A stretch of 64,000 nt of DNA from Prevotellaceae bacterium UBA2852 (lineage in GTDB: Bacteria > Bacteroidota > Bacteroidia > Bacteroidales > Bacteroidaceae). Made by a program: the position numbers and the translations under genes. Within the stretch, counting starts at the first letter, position 1, and every line of letters begins with the position of its first letter. Shown in pieces: positions 55,601-63,883 of this stretch. Where the stretch lies: NCBI GenBank assembly GCA_002350855.1, contig DEFM01000026.1, forward strand, positions 27,832 to 91,831. Direction: 5' to 3'. Under the pieces are notes generated by a model that was not told the origin of the DNA, searched no databases, and was given only the letters and a program-made list of their open reading frames with translations.

Positions 55601-58600
55601 AGCAGTGTCGAAAATGAAGTCTATGTACGCTACAACTATGATGAAGATGCCGACCGCGAAGCCGACCGCATCCTGCTGGGCCAGTGGTTTACCGTGAAAT
55701 TGGCGGGTAAGGATTTACAGGCTGACGGCACTGTCGTTACGACTGTTGGTTCCACACAGGGAACAGGAGTAAATCTCTATGCAGGAGAGGCTTCTTCCCG
55801 CTCACTTACGGCAGTGGATAATACAGAATATGGAACGAAGAGAGATGCGCTGACTGCAACAGGTGATTACTACTTTAGAGTAGGAACAAATCCTTCATAT
55901 ACCTATAATAAAGTCACAGTAACAACAGTTCCAATAAGTAGTGCTTCGGATTACACTGAAACTTTAGATGGTTCTTATGCCACAGAGTGGTCCAATTCTA
56001 AGCCGCTCGTCGTAGATGCTGATGGCAAGAAGTGGCAATGGAAATTCCTCCAAGCACCTACTGACCCGTCATCTGACTACTATGAGGTTCCCGACCCGTA
56101 TGCCGTTCAGATATATAATCGTATGTCTAATTATACGACAGACCCCTCGATGGAGCCAAGTCCTATGGGTGTAGCCATCAAGGTGCCTAATGGGGAAAGT
56201 GGTGCAGACCGCTTCGCCCTGCTATCTCACCCCAATGGTGGATATGCTCTTGCTGTAGCAAAAACCTATGGAAGTGATCCATATTTATTCCTCAATGGAG
56301 CTAATATGTCAACCAGTGTGGCTGCTACGACATTTACAGAAAATCGTCATAAAATTACAGTGGCAAATGAATCAAAATATACCGAAGAGAAGGATGCACT
56401 GAATATTGATGGAGAGTATTACTATAAATATGGTGAAACATACAAGAAAGTAACAGTAACAGGCGGTGGTGTATCAAAAGCAGAAGAAAATATTTCTAAG
56501 ACAATATGGGATGCAGGTGACACCTATAATTTCACATATAAAACCAATGCTCTAAGTCCGGGCACACAGGTGCTTGTTGAAGATGATGTGGTGTATCACT
56601 ACACCTACTACGTTATCAACAACTCTTCGAAGTTGGCAATCACTGCTGAGCAGAACAACGCAGAGGCGCTTTCTCACGACTTCTACCCATATCTGCCGCA
56701 GAGCGCACAAACGCCACTGCTGAATATGGATGACTATAAGTATTATGGTTTCTCCCGTCCTGCAGGCCTGGATACTTATGCCGTGATTCCACAAACGATA
56801 TTGTACACCCTTTACGGCCTTTATGATGATAATGTGTGGGTACGCTACGATGCATACGACGTGGATAAGACAAACTTCAAGGTTCCAAACAGAAAGACAA
56901 TAGTTGCTAGTCATGTAGCCCGTGATCCCGAGTCTGTCGATGCTTCTTTGAATATCAATGGAGGCTTGCCATATAATATCATCTGGTATAATGACAAAAT
57001 GATGAAGTCGACAGGTGGTACAACTATTAGCGATGGTGGAAGCCAGAGCCTTACTGGTACTGAAGACTACGTTTGGTATATTACAGGTAACGATCCGTAT
57101 GCTCTTAAGATTAAGCATAAGGCTGGCAAATTTGTTGATGGAACAAGCACATTGGTTGCAGATTCGACCAGTGCTATGCGATTCATGCTGCTGAAAAAGA
57201 CGGGATTTGATTATGGTGTATTGCAAGTGACAGGAACGACAGGTGACAATGCCGGAAAGAAACTGACTGGATATGGAAATGAATTGACTGCAGACGCCAG
57301 CACAGATCCAACAAAGTTCATCATCTTCGGTCTTTCTGTGCACGACCTGATATATCGTCTGATCATAGCAAAGACCTGTCCGGATAAAAAACATCCCAAC
57401 GTTGGTGAATATGTGGAAATCCCATATCGTGATGGTGACGATGATGATTATACAGTATCCTATAAGTGGCAAGGTAATGAAAAAAAGAACATTTTCGGTA
57501 CATCCCAGCGTAACCTAACTGCGGTAAATGAAGGCGAAGGTGACCATATTGCTGGTGAGAAATACCAGTTGGGCGAAACAATCTCTTGGGGAGGAACGAA
57601 GCATGTTTACTGCTATAATGCAGGCCCGGTAAGTATCGGTGATGACCTTTGGGTGCCCAATGTGTTCTATCGTCCTAACTGTACTTTTGATTTTTATGTT
57701 GAAGGTATTTACGACTCAGACAGAACAACTGCCCAAGAAGAATTGAATAACAGGTTCAAGGGCTTAAAGCTCAGCAAACTGATGTCGGCATCCGAACTCA
57801 TTGATAAGACAGTGGTTGTTAATATCGTATATTCGTTCAATAAGGAATTGACAACGAACAGCGGATTGGACTTCGTGACTAGTAAAGAACAGAATCTGTG
57901 GTACACATTCGAAACTCCAGAGGGCGAAACGCCCTATCTGGCTCAATATACCAATGCCTGGGGATTGCAGGCAAAGCCGGGACGCGCTACCCGCTACACC
58001 AACGACTACCTGTGGACCCCGCTGGGCGATGTCTATGGCTTCAAGATGTTCAACCGCTACATGATTAAGAATAGCAATAGTGAAACTAAGGTGATGACAT
58101 ATCCTGGAGAAGCAAGTGACGAGCTGAATTTATTGATAGCGGAACCAGGTACCGGAAGTTATACAGCTGGCAACGAAGTCTTCGAATTGCTACCCGGTGA
58201 CATGGATGGTTACTTCCGTGTGCATCCTGTGGCAAATACAGGGGAACCAAAGTATTACGTCAGGAGAGGTGCATCCGACTATGCAGTCCTCAGTACAACT
58301 CCTTCCGACTGGACATTCGGTCTGGATATGACCCTGCTGGAGCCATACTACGAACGTGCAGGTTATATTGGCGGTTTGAATGAAGCGGGCAAGACAGCCT
58401 ATGAGACCGCACTTGCAAAGGATACGATTAAGATTATTGATCTTCAGGAGGTGGTATATAACGATGCCAATATTGTGCATTACACTCCAGGCTACTACCG
58501 TATGCACTCACAGCCCGGTGTGTCTGGCATAGCTCCCGTACGCTATGCCAGCGGATATTTGCATGAGACGGAGAAAACGGCTGTTAGCGGTGGTACCCCA

Positions 58601-59926
58601 ATGCACTTCTATAGCAAGGCTGGTGTCTCCACTACCTTTGCAGGAGAGGACGGTTTGAGTTCTGGATTTACGGTCACACCTGCTACACGAGGCGAAATTC
58701 CCGTGGATTCTACTGAAGATGACCCCTCGACCATCTTCTATTTCTCAGGGAACGGGACTACCGATACATATGGGAATCCAACATCGATCATACAGACACA
58801 GGGACTATATGTTGCTGCCAATCCGAATGGAGACGGCGATAATGGAACTAAGACTGGAAAGCTGCAAAGAGCTGTGATGTCGGATAATTCCGAAAATGCC
58901 ATAAACTTCTCTGTAATGGATATCGGTGGCGCCGTACTGCTGATTCACGACGGCTCTGCACCGGCAACAAGACGCTATCTCAATTTTGACCAGTCTGTTG
59001 CTGATAGTATCTACGATCTGAGATACTACCATGAATCGCCTACAGATGATGCCAAGTGGTGTTTGAAACCTGTGCAGAAGACCAGGACTGCCGGAAATGG
59101 CGAAATGCCACTGAGAATTAAGACTCACAATGGCGGTGACGGCTACTATTACAGTACATTCTACGCTCCATTTGATGTGTTACTGCCTGCCGATGCCGGT
59201 GGTCACACATATAATGCCTACATCTGTAAGAAGTGGCACAACGAGGGTGTCAATCCTGTTGCAGTTCCTGCTTTTACCGTTAATGAGACAAATTTTGAAG
59301 AAGGCAAGTTTGTACCGGCTGCAACGCCAGTAATAATCCGAACCAACGATGAGAGCGAATATGTGACACTGACTTTACCAACAACCTTGCCATCATCGCC
59401 ACTGTCCTCCTGTATCTTCACGGGTTCTTATCTGGAGACATTGCTTTTGGCTTCAGATCCTGCACGCGATGTCTATACACTTGGTCTGCCGATGACCAGC
59501 GAGGTGTCAAAAGACGGTGACTATGTGACAAGTGGTGGTATCACGGCACCTCTGCCTGAGTTTGCCAACAACGGTGTGGGCTTCTATATCAATGCTACTC
59601 CTAATAAGGAGGACGATGCTTTGCAGTCCCTCTGGAAACGCAACAACCTTTATGTACAGCACAACAAGATTTACTATCGTTATCCAGGTGGTGTAAGCGC
59701 CCCCAAACGTAATGACCCTCTGTATGTTCCTGTTCTCTTCGGTGATGTTCTTGAATTCGGAAACGAGGACGAGGCAGGAAAAGAGGAACAGTTCAACAGC
59801 AATGCTGTATATGACCTGCAAGGCCGTCGTGTCGTTAGCGGACAGTCTGTAATTGACGGTACTTGGCGCGAATCAGTCACTCCAGGCATATATATCTATA
59901 GGGGCAAGAAACTCTACATCAAATAA
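49643..59926 (+). CDS. giant modular repeat protein of the fimbrial locus (3427 aa), function unknown
   Basis: The protein begins with a signal peptide (1-28, ending VWAAK) and ends with YDLQGRRV..PGIYIYRGKKLYIK, the C-terminal tail type of exported Prevotella proteins. Between them at least six modules of about 220-450 residues recur. Each starts with a strand such as FIYHIIDNKGREAL, then a (P)xxYxSPL..YYY segment, and later a (D/N)PY(A/N/H)(V/L)xI block (near residues 250, 899, 1257, 1714, 2152 and 2480). Module heads lie near 33, 752, 1019, 1465, 1860 and 2316. A BACON-like stretch occurs at about 660-730. It is not recognised as a named family; a surface or adhesin role is inferred from location and size. 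Confidence 0.85.
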   Translation: MSIKRLLILRLFAFLLLLMTGGVANEVWAAKVTYHILTLPIDSTSRYNYHMKAAIHGHRLEAIKIVVDNQTTVELPAHYKSPLATNFKYYKPEDITIGAVTKLFDNPNNPNKGIIYDIKAGSEEKNVAEGTVIAGTTAEYYVVYTYNESNTIAKLDGSVSYNIATMNKDKGVYKDKGFFAYNRGRNNRPAVVPTAKVDPEMLASPDFMKVESPGAGISTYWANGDNKNKKEEVESQFHFIFRFEGLDPYNIIIRNTYDSDLTYIEKNDDGDKKFVYKWYKGGQLFSVGTANSYIASDIHKRYLKEYDSAIPNPTDLIEGTDYINRNGQFHGQGNAIWSSYAILNNNDNNGYVFMGTRTVDGNGATPDAPYYLKEANNLNNLVLNKVTAENASNNLSIKGLYPIKKLTFKVPTSFYDPESPSDAHIVSVADWVSQYTVENDPIETKYLPAALKRKYCTFNGKFYSDAARTHEITYFSQATEDPIEGYQVYLGYDVSASIPFKAITPSASYTTATWYELTDAGSTQEYGRKIKNNAGTYKNNGGNGEYAKESEFAFVGDPYELKVLYRKGSEDASANTYVTLSTYDTWQIPVEAVSGSFLLQKYKGTGYWNWDVGQPTGSVTYQSNLAYSAGKDAQTITFTVSGLNGSKYLKVTTGGTGTDVAQIVSVTPTVGSVVAETGTTATVTVSLAENTGAAKTMTVTIQEYNDNEGSSASGTASVITITQGTSPSSFAGNTVDYHATNSTYVKPLELPKKTFTYKIVDRTGRIAVTASASQTIFSPLSLASIPSIIVSPFIVDEIITFYSSFDSGSGAGTGTSRTHLSTEIKETPPANAAIYVKYETARLNAKPFKLNEDQEIFVRLNGQYIYYDAGTLKSSAESVNDDRYKWKLRNRDPYAMLIDNMGARTHLGVTGNETISMPIDDNGTMDSQSRQKGAWVDVATIENAGALSFTTTRAYAQQFIAKSSARTGVYEVMVATGDGVDASSTYYNIGRPEENTIKIYSNATYQATDDDEIKFRLEENVTYIYHLIDKANHELLTLESKSPELVLPAEYQSPLVGAANYSYYSRDLMTIDTSKDPDEYTPTNPAVKLTAITDLDAQFPGGVVASDGSEYTAAATENKHEVGSESDIENEAKKLTTTGYHYYNVNNGTSYKKVNITRAYRGTDIYVTYTVNDLIGFNNTGKVNDHPYLLKFLEPFAGGYYLEDGADKLTTEKIEAIYPYCNGDGNMNIYGEVMRDEQMGGGSSTRPRWVWFFESANNDPYHVRIHSRSTISYKNVSHPTYLQTYAVHFNQDSDPDTEHVVSGGGLPGVASETPTEYMILGLPGAYKLLTTQEISADEDGDGEITISETKRREVRSLEQYWKTYNMLKLHVLGISASTDEYSTDESTWKVPEDLRDDLETALVAKGIGAGQWHSYDAYANATRWNGYNDKAEGHEKKVVEKLEHWFQTFDMGNGTFNVEDADIPPVLVLLDQHGWEIMRKPLPVTNYPLGDEELAALRAYDSPMVESYYFYSNATKATGCHKYTLRMQNGAERDQIKVNGVRYSSTSLGNLPPANASGVKSSGVLNDQFVIYTVKEEYAGNYDYNLDYSGNEDDGYTITSETGTSQPYIMLQHGRFYKTQNSKSDNTSYFTKPISEHTTPEGGNVYDMIISPHNHGANNDNIINGSGNFIGNNFWYLKPNLNIDQEMGIKWGSANSGSEPLSKAATQVTYENKSGFDPYNVQLQLVNNNDGTPANKFLTTHMTSARLENGIMVGDYSGSGGTTKITLEDAYSYASYDPMDDSGGSTGYDHTNLHISNQTFMVVQDANGNMQLMPRFDHTKRVSLDNVSPWETQLSNPEDHAKASADDNSSQGSQTTFFVRPQRFIYHIIDNKGREALRYTRGGDNYPTITEHFKSPLATDFTYYTGLATYETPVSSSVGEWNNANEFQRSVTTEALMNSQIKLLPNAGTYYYRIGTRGVFTYKSVVVTKGLLEQQITGSFAALENFSSVENEVYVRYNYDEDADREADRILLGQWFTVKLAGKDLQADGTVVTTVGSTQGTGVNLYAGEASSRSLTAVDNTEYGTKRDALTATGDYYFRVGTNPSYTYNKVTVTTVPISSASDYTETLDGSYATEWSNSKPLVVDADGKKWQWKFLQAPTDPSSDYYEVPDPYAVQIYNRMSNYTTDPSMEPSPMGVAIKVPNGESGADRFALLSHPNGGYALAVAKTYGSDPYLFLNGANMSTSVAATTFTENRHKITVANESKYTEEKDALNIDGEYYYKYGETYKKVTVTGGGVSKAEENISKTIWDAGDTYNFTYKTNALSPGTQVLVEDDVVYHYTYYVINNSSKLAITAEQNNAEALSHDFYPYLPQSAQTPLLNMDDYKYYGFSRPAGLDTYAVIPQTILYTLYGLYDDNVWVRYDAYDVDKTNFKVPNRKTIVASHVARDPESVDASLNINGGLPYNIIWYNDKMMKSTGGTTISDGGSQSLTGTEDYVWYITGNDPYALKIKHKAGKFVDGTSTLVADSTSAMRFMLLKKTGFDYGVLQVTGTTGDNAGKKLTGYGNELTADASTDPTKFIIFGLSVHDLIYRLIIAKTCPDKKHPNVGEYVEIPYRDGDDDDYTVSYKWQGNEKKNIFGTSQRNLTAVNEGEGDHIAGEKYQLGETISWGGTKHVYCYNAGPVSIGDDLWVPNVFYRPNCTFDFYVEGIYDSDRTTAQEELNNRFKGLKLSKLMSASELIDKTVVVNIVYSFNKELTTNSGLDFVTSKEQNLWYTFETPEGETPYLAQYTNAWGLQAKPGRATRYTNDYLWTPLGDVYGFKMFNRYMIKNSNSETKVMTYPGEASDELNLLIAEPGTGSYTAGNEVFELLPGDMDGYFRVHPVANTGEPKYYVRRGASDYAVLSTTPSDWTFGLDMTLLEPYYERAGYIGGLNEAGKTAYETALAKDTIKIIDLQEVVYNDANIVHYTPGYYRMHSQPGVSGIAPVRYASGYLHETEKTAVSGGTPMHFYSKAGVSTTFAGEDGLSSGFTVTPATRGEIPVDSTEDDPSTIFYFSGNGTTDTYGNPTSIIQTQGLYVAANPNGDGDNGTKTGKLQRAVMSDNSENAINFSVMDIGGAVLLIHDGSAPATRRYLNFDQSVADSIYDLRYYHESPTDDAKWCLKPVQKTRTAGNGEMPLRIKTHNGGDGYYYSTFYAPFDVLLPADAGGHTYNAYICKKWHNEGVNPVAVPAFTVNETNFEEGKFVPAATPVIIRTNDESEYVTLTLPTTLPSSPLSSCIFTGSYLETLLLASDPARDVYTLGLPMTSEVSKDGDYVTSGGITAPLPEFANNGVGFYINATPNKEDDALQSLWKRNNLYVQHNKIYYRYPGGVSAPKRNDPLYVPVLFGDVLEFGNEDEAGKEEQFNSNAVYDLQGRRVVSGQSVIDGTWRESVTPGIYIYRGKKLYIK

Positions 59927-59951
59927 ATCCTTGTGATGCTAAAGATCCTTG

Positions 59952-61013
59952 ATGATAAAGACTGAAGGCATAAAGTATACGGGATCGAAACTGAAGATAC
60001 TGCCGTATATACTTGAGATGGTGCATCCATTGCAGATAAAGACTGCATTGGATGCATTCTCTGGTACTACCCGTGTGGCTCAAGCGTTTGCTCAAAGTGG
60101 GTACGACACCACTGCCAACGATATTGCCGAATGGTCGAAAGTGTTTGCTACTTGTTTTCTTAAGGCAAACAAACCTGATTCGTTCTACATGCCTCTTGTT
60201 GACCATTTGAATGGGCTTGAAGGAAAGTTTGGCTGGTTTTCTGTGAATTATGGAGGAAAAGGGGAGAACGGCAAACGTCCGTTCCAGATGAAGAATGCTA
60301 TGCGACTTGATGCGATACGTGAGGAGATTGACAATCTGAATCTGGAATGGGAGGATAAGTGTGTGCTGCTCACCAGTCTTATCTTTGCCCTTGATTCAGT
60401 TGACAATACTATTGGTCATTATGCTTCGTATCTGCATGGCTGGTCTTCACGTTCGTATAAGGACTTGAAGCTACGTCTTCCCCGTCGGTTCTCGATTACT
60501 ACAAAGAATGAGGTGCTGCAAGGTGATGCCTTCGATGCTGTGAAGACTTATCATGACTTGGTGTATCTTGATCCGCCGTATGGTTCAAACAATGAGAAGA
60601 TGCCTCCGAGCCGTGTACGTTATGCTGCTTATTATCATCTTTGGAAAACCATTGTTCTGAACGATCGTCCTCGGATTTTTGGAAAAGTTGGACGGCGTGA
60701 GGATTCTCGTGACAGGGTAGCTCCATCGGTGTTCGAGGAATACAGGAAGAATGATGACGGAAACTTTATTGCTATGCAGGCGATAAAGGATCTCATAGCC
60801 CAGACGCAGGCTCATTATATTCTGTTGTCATACAGTTCGGGAGGAAGGGCTTCGAAACAGGAACTCTACGACATCATCAATACCTATGGCAATCTTATAG
60901 ATGCCCGTGAGATTGACTACAGACAGAACGTGATGAGCCACATGCGCTGGACCAACGACTGGATCAATTCCGACACTCCTTACAAGGAATTCCTTTTCCT
61001 AATGGAGAAATAA
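59952..61013 (+). CDS. D12-class DNA adenine N6-methyltransferase
   Basis: The start is set at ATG 59952, not the preceding TTG. The 353-residue protein has the D12/Dam-class order: the N-terminal KYTGSK motif, AdoMet motif I DAFSGTTRVAQAF, and catalytic motif IV DPPYG (about residue 205). It methylates adenine at N6; the recognition site cannot be predicted. It begins 25 bp after the giant protein's stop and may be co-transcribed. No restriction enzyme gene adjoins it, so it looks like an orphan methylase. Confidence 0.9.
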   Translation: MIKTEGIKYTGSKLKILPYILEMVHPLQIKTALDAFSGTTRVAQAFAQSGYDTTANDIAEWSKVFATCFLKANKPDSFYMPLVDHLNGLEGKFGWFSVNYGGKGENGKRPFQMKNAMRLDAIREEIDNLNLEWEDKCVLLTSLIFALDSVDNTIGHYASYLHGWSSRSYKDLKLRLPRRFSITTKNEVLQGDAFDAVKTYHDLVYLDPPYGSNNEKMPPSRVRYAAYYHLWKTIVLNDRPRIFGKVGRREDSRDRVAPSVFEEYRKNDDGNFIAMQAIKDLIAQTQAHYILLSYSSGGRASKQELYDIINTYGNLIDAREIDYRQNVMSHMRWTNDWINSDTPYKEFLFLMEK

Positions 61014-61018
61014 GAGTG

Positions 61019-61570
61019 TTAATTCCTTATGCTTACGCCACCGAACATGTTGCTGGCAATGACGTGTATGTATGGTGCATTCTCATTTGGAGCCTGCACG
61101 GTTTCGTTGCCTACGCCGCCGATGAAACTGCGGCTCTTGACAAGGATGTTGACTGTTGGTGGAACAAGAAGTTCTATGCCTCCCATAAAGGTGTGAATGT
61201 CGATTTCTTCATCAGCGCTGATCTTTGCATCTCGAAGGTCAAGACGGATGCCTCCACAGAAAGCGTCGAGTCTGGCTCCACTGAACTTCTCTCCTCTGAA
61301 AACATACTGGTCGCCTCCGAAGCTGACTGCACAACTGATTCGCTTGCCATCCTCTGCTTCAGGAATGGGACGCTGAAGCCATTGGTCGGGATCACGACGG
61401 TAACTGTTTACAATGAGCTTTGCTCCAACATAGACGAGTAGGGCAGGGGCTATGTATTCGGTCCAAGGCTGACTCCACAACCAATCGTTCTCAATGATGC
61501 CCCACATGTTTGCAAGTTTCCATAAACCTGCTAAAAGGAAAATGATTCCTAATACTGTTCTTCTTTTCAT
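61019..61570 (-). CDS. LiaF-like membrane protein (DUF5668 plus LiaF C-terminal domain)
   Basis: The 183-residue protein has two N-terminal transmembrane helices (about 5-22 and 37-54) with the DUF5668 pattern. A C-terminal beta-helix-like domain follows (AVSFGGDQYVFRGEKFSGARLDAFCGGIRLDLRDAKI, then HTFMGGIELLVPPTVNI and FGGVSIRN). LiaF homologues repress envelope-stress two-component systems in Firmicutes. In Bacteroidetes they sit near LytTR genes, as here, so an envelope-stress link is inferred. It is convergent with the methylase (5 bp apart). Confidence 0.85.
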   Translation of the reverse strand: MKRRTVLGIIFLLAGLWKLANMWGIIENDWLWSQPWTEYIAPALLVYVGAKLIVNSYRRDPDQWLQRPIPEAEDGKRISCAVSFGGDQYVFRGEKFSGARLDAFCGGIRLDLRDAKISADEEIDIHTFMGGIELLVPPTVNILVKSRSFIGGVGNETVQAPNENAPYIHVIASNMFGGVSIRN

Positions 61571-61626
61571 AATGATTGTTTATTTTGAATTGATTTTGAC
61601 TTGTTCGTTTTTTTTTGAATCCGCTG

Positions 61627-61658
61627 CAAAGTTATTCTATTCTTATAATACAGGCAAA
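61627..61658 (-). promoter_or_regulatory. promoter of the LiaF-like gene
   Basis: On the minus strand -7 TAACTTTG (61627-61634) and -33 TTTG (61655-61658) are spaced 20 bp. A divergent -7 TAACTTTG at 61739-61746 serves the plus-strand gene at 61772. Confidence 0.62.
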
Positions 61659-61738
61659 TAAGTGGGATATTCTGCAGGGTTATGTGATAAATGGTATACT
61701 TTTTCTTGTTATTCTATTAAAGTGTGATGAAAAAGATG

Positions 61739-61746
61739 TAACTTTG
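61739..61746 (+). promoter_or_regulatory. -7 element of the unknown protein/LytTR operon
   Basis: TAACTTTG lies 25 bp before the start at 61772. A TTG at 61706 is 30 bp upstream, longer than the usual spacing, so the -33 element is uncertain. Confidence 0.45.
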
Positions 61747-61771
61747 TCAATCATTCTAAATAATTCAGTTT

Positions 61772-62986
61772 ATGCAAATAAAACCCGCTGTCCCAAAATC
61801 ATGGCGCAAATTCAAATTCGCCAATTTCTCAAGGGAGTTATTGATGACAACCATCGCTACTACAATCTCCATTATTCTTACCTTCGGAACTGCTCACGTT
61901 CTTGAAGTGAGACAGAAGAAGGCTGAAGGCAAGCAAATGGTGATGATGGTGATTCACGATATTGATAATGCAGAGGAGTCCTTCCGCAAGATGGCAAAGG
62001 AGGAAGAGTCAAGTTTTTTGTGTGCTCAGTTGGCTTTGCAGAATATCGATAGCCTTGCAAAAATGAGTACAGACTCATTATCTATGGTAATATCGTATAT
62101 TGTCAATCCTGAACACATTTTGCATTATATTGATGATTCGAACGAACGGATTTTCCTAAGCAGTCAGGATGCATGGAAAACAATTGATAACGCTCCGTTC
62201 CTGGACTGTATTCAGGATTTCTACTCATGGCGCCGTATGACTTATGATAGAATGAATGATAACTCATACTGGGTTAAACCGGTTTCTCATACGGAGTTTA
62301 TGGAATATCAAGTTGAATCATACAAATTAGATTATGCTTATTTCCTTTCACAAAGATTAAGTGAAAAGAAAGTCCTGGATTATCTGGACCTTTCTCCTTC
62401 GCGTCAGTTTTTTTACAATGAATGTGTTGACTACTGTAAGAGGATGAGCCAGAAATGTAAATTCATGATGGGTATTACTGACGAGGAAATGACTGAGTAT
62501 GTGGCACAGCACTCCCGTGCTGGTCAACGAATGGAAGAGAGTGATTTGATTGGCAAATGGGTGGAGTTGTCGAATGCTGATGTTTACCAGGGATATGAGT
62601 TCTCAAAGGACCACAAATTCAAGAATGTCACAAAGCAGCATTTAATGAATACCATTTATTCCGGTCGTGTTGATTTTATTTATGAGGTTTCTGGTTCATG
62701 GCAGTTGCAGAAAGACTCCCTTGTCTTGAAAGTCAATCCCAACATAAGTTATAAAGTTGATGACAGCCATATTACCTACAAACCGGAATTGAGAGACTCT
62801 GTTAAGGCAATGGTCAACTATTGGAACATGACAATCAAGACACGAGTTGAGCAATTCATGAAAAATGTGACACGCGCAGCTTTCTTTGCCTCTATCAATA
62901 ATGTGGGAAATAGAATCCAGCTCATATCCTCAGAAGAGAACAAGCAGGAAGGTAACAACGAAAACTATTTGACAAGAGAAGAATAA
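61772..62986 (+). CDS. single-pass membrane protein, unknown, partner of the LytTR gene
   Basis: The 404-residue protein has a short basic N-terminus and one transmembrane helix (about 23-45, ELLMTTIATTISIILTFGTAHVL). A large, charged extracytoplasmic or cytoplasmic part follows, and near residues 255-330 a beta-rich segment (DLIGKWVELSNADVYQGYEF..VSGSWQLQKDSLVLKV) resembles a lipocalin-like fold. It is not recognised as a named family. It is 6 bp from the LytTR gene, so it probably acts with it in one signalling pathway. Confidence 0.7.
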   Translation: MQIKPAVPKSWRKFKFANFSRELLMTTIATTISIILTFGTAHVLEVRQKKAEGKQMVMMVIHDIDNAEESFRKMAKEEESSFLCAQLALQNIDSLAKMSTDSLSMVISYIVNPEHILHYIDDSNERIFLSSQDAWKTIDNAPFLDCIQDFYSWRRMTYDRMNDNSYWVKPVSHTEFMEYQVESYKLDYAYFLSQRLSEKKVLDYLDLSPSRQFFYNECVDYCKRMSQKCKFMMGITDEEMTEYVAQHSRAGQRMEESDLIGKWVELSNADVYQGYEFSKDHKFKNVTKQHLMNTIYSGRVDFIYEVSGSWQLQKDSLVLKVNPNISYKVDDSHITYKPELRDSVKAMVNYWNMTIKTRVEQFMKNVTRAAFFASINNVGNRIQLISSEENKQEGNNENYLTREE

Positions 62987-62992
62987 GAAGCA

Positions 62993-63883
62993 ATGAAAAA
63001 AGGTCCTAAGGAAACTATGATGATTCGCGCTGTCAGTGCATTATTCGTGATAATAGCATTGGCGGTGTTTAAGCCCTTTGGGCTGGATACGTGGCAGTGG
63101 CATGTATACGTACATCTTTTGGTGCTGTGGGTTATAGGTTTCTCTGTATGTATGTTGTCAGACTTGATTGTTAAGTATGTTGTCAGAAAACCAAGATCGT
63201 ATGATCATGGCGTAAGCTATATTATTCGCCGAAACTTATGGTTCCAGATTGTCAACACTCCGCTTATAGCACTGGCAATATGTTTGTATCGACATTTTGT
63301 CCTTAGTGACCTCGTTGAGAGCAATTATTTCTCTTTGGCAAATTACCTTGAGACTCTGGCTATCATCGCCTTCTGCTCTTTTGCCATTGGACTTTATTGG
63401 CGTTTTAAGTTCAGAAGCAGATTCCTCGCTGCGGAACTGGAGGAAACACGTCTGTTGAATGAACAGCTTAAGAGAATGCAGGAAGAGAAGAAGACTGTTA
63501 AAACGACAAATGTAACTGATAGTACAGAGCAACCTTCTTCTGCAATCACGCTTACAGGTACTACAAACGAAACGGTTTCACTCATGATAGAAAACCTCCT
63601 GTATGTGGAGGCTGTAGGAAACTATGTAAAAGTATGCCACTTGCTCAATGATAAAGTACAAACAGATATGCTTCGTGCTACTTCAAAACAAATTGAAGAC
63701 GAATTGAATGCGTATTCTATGATTGTAAGAAGCCATCGCGCCTTCCTCGTAAATCTGAAGCAGGTAGAGAAAATCCATTCTCAGGCTGGGGCAATGCAAC
63801 TGCTTGTCAAGCATTGTCATGAGTATATCCCTGTCTCCCGAAGCAATATGGCACAGGTTAAGGAAGCCATTAAAAGTATGTAA
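62993..63883 (+). CDS. membrane-embedded LytTR-family transcriptional regulator
   Basis: The protein of 296 residues has four predicted transmembrane helices (about 11-29, 38-63, 82-101 and 119-137), a coiled-coil (141-170) and a C-terminal LytTR DNA-binding domain (about 184-296) with NLLYVEAVGNYVKV and RSHRAFLVNLKQVEKI. No receiver domain is present, so it is not a response regulator but a one-component membrane transcription factor. It follows the unknown membrane protein at 6 bp and lies near the LiaF-like gene. Confidence 0.88.
   Translation: MKKGPKETMMIRAVSALFVIIALAVFKPFGLDTWQWHVYVHLLVLWVIGFSVCMLSDLIVKYVVRKPRSYDHGVSYIIRRNLWFQIVNTPLIALAICLYRHFVLSDLVESNYFSLANYLETLAIIAFCSFAIGLYWRFKFRSRFLAAELEETRLLNEQLKRMQEEKKTVKTTNVTDSTEQPSSAITLTGTTNETVSLMIENLLYVEAVGNYVKVCHLLNDKVQTDMLRATSKQIEDELNAYSMIVRSHRAFLVNLKQVEKIHSQAGAMQLLVKHCHEYIPVSRSNMAQVKEAIKSM

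Noticed and set aside
56552..57472. 306-codon minus-strand frame in the giant gene
   Set aside because: Antisense to the repeat modules, rich in Ile/His/Cys, with no recognisable domain.
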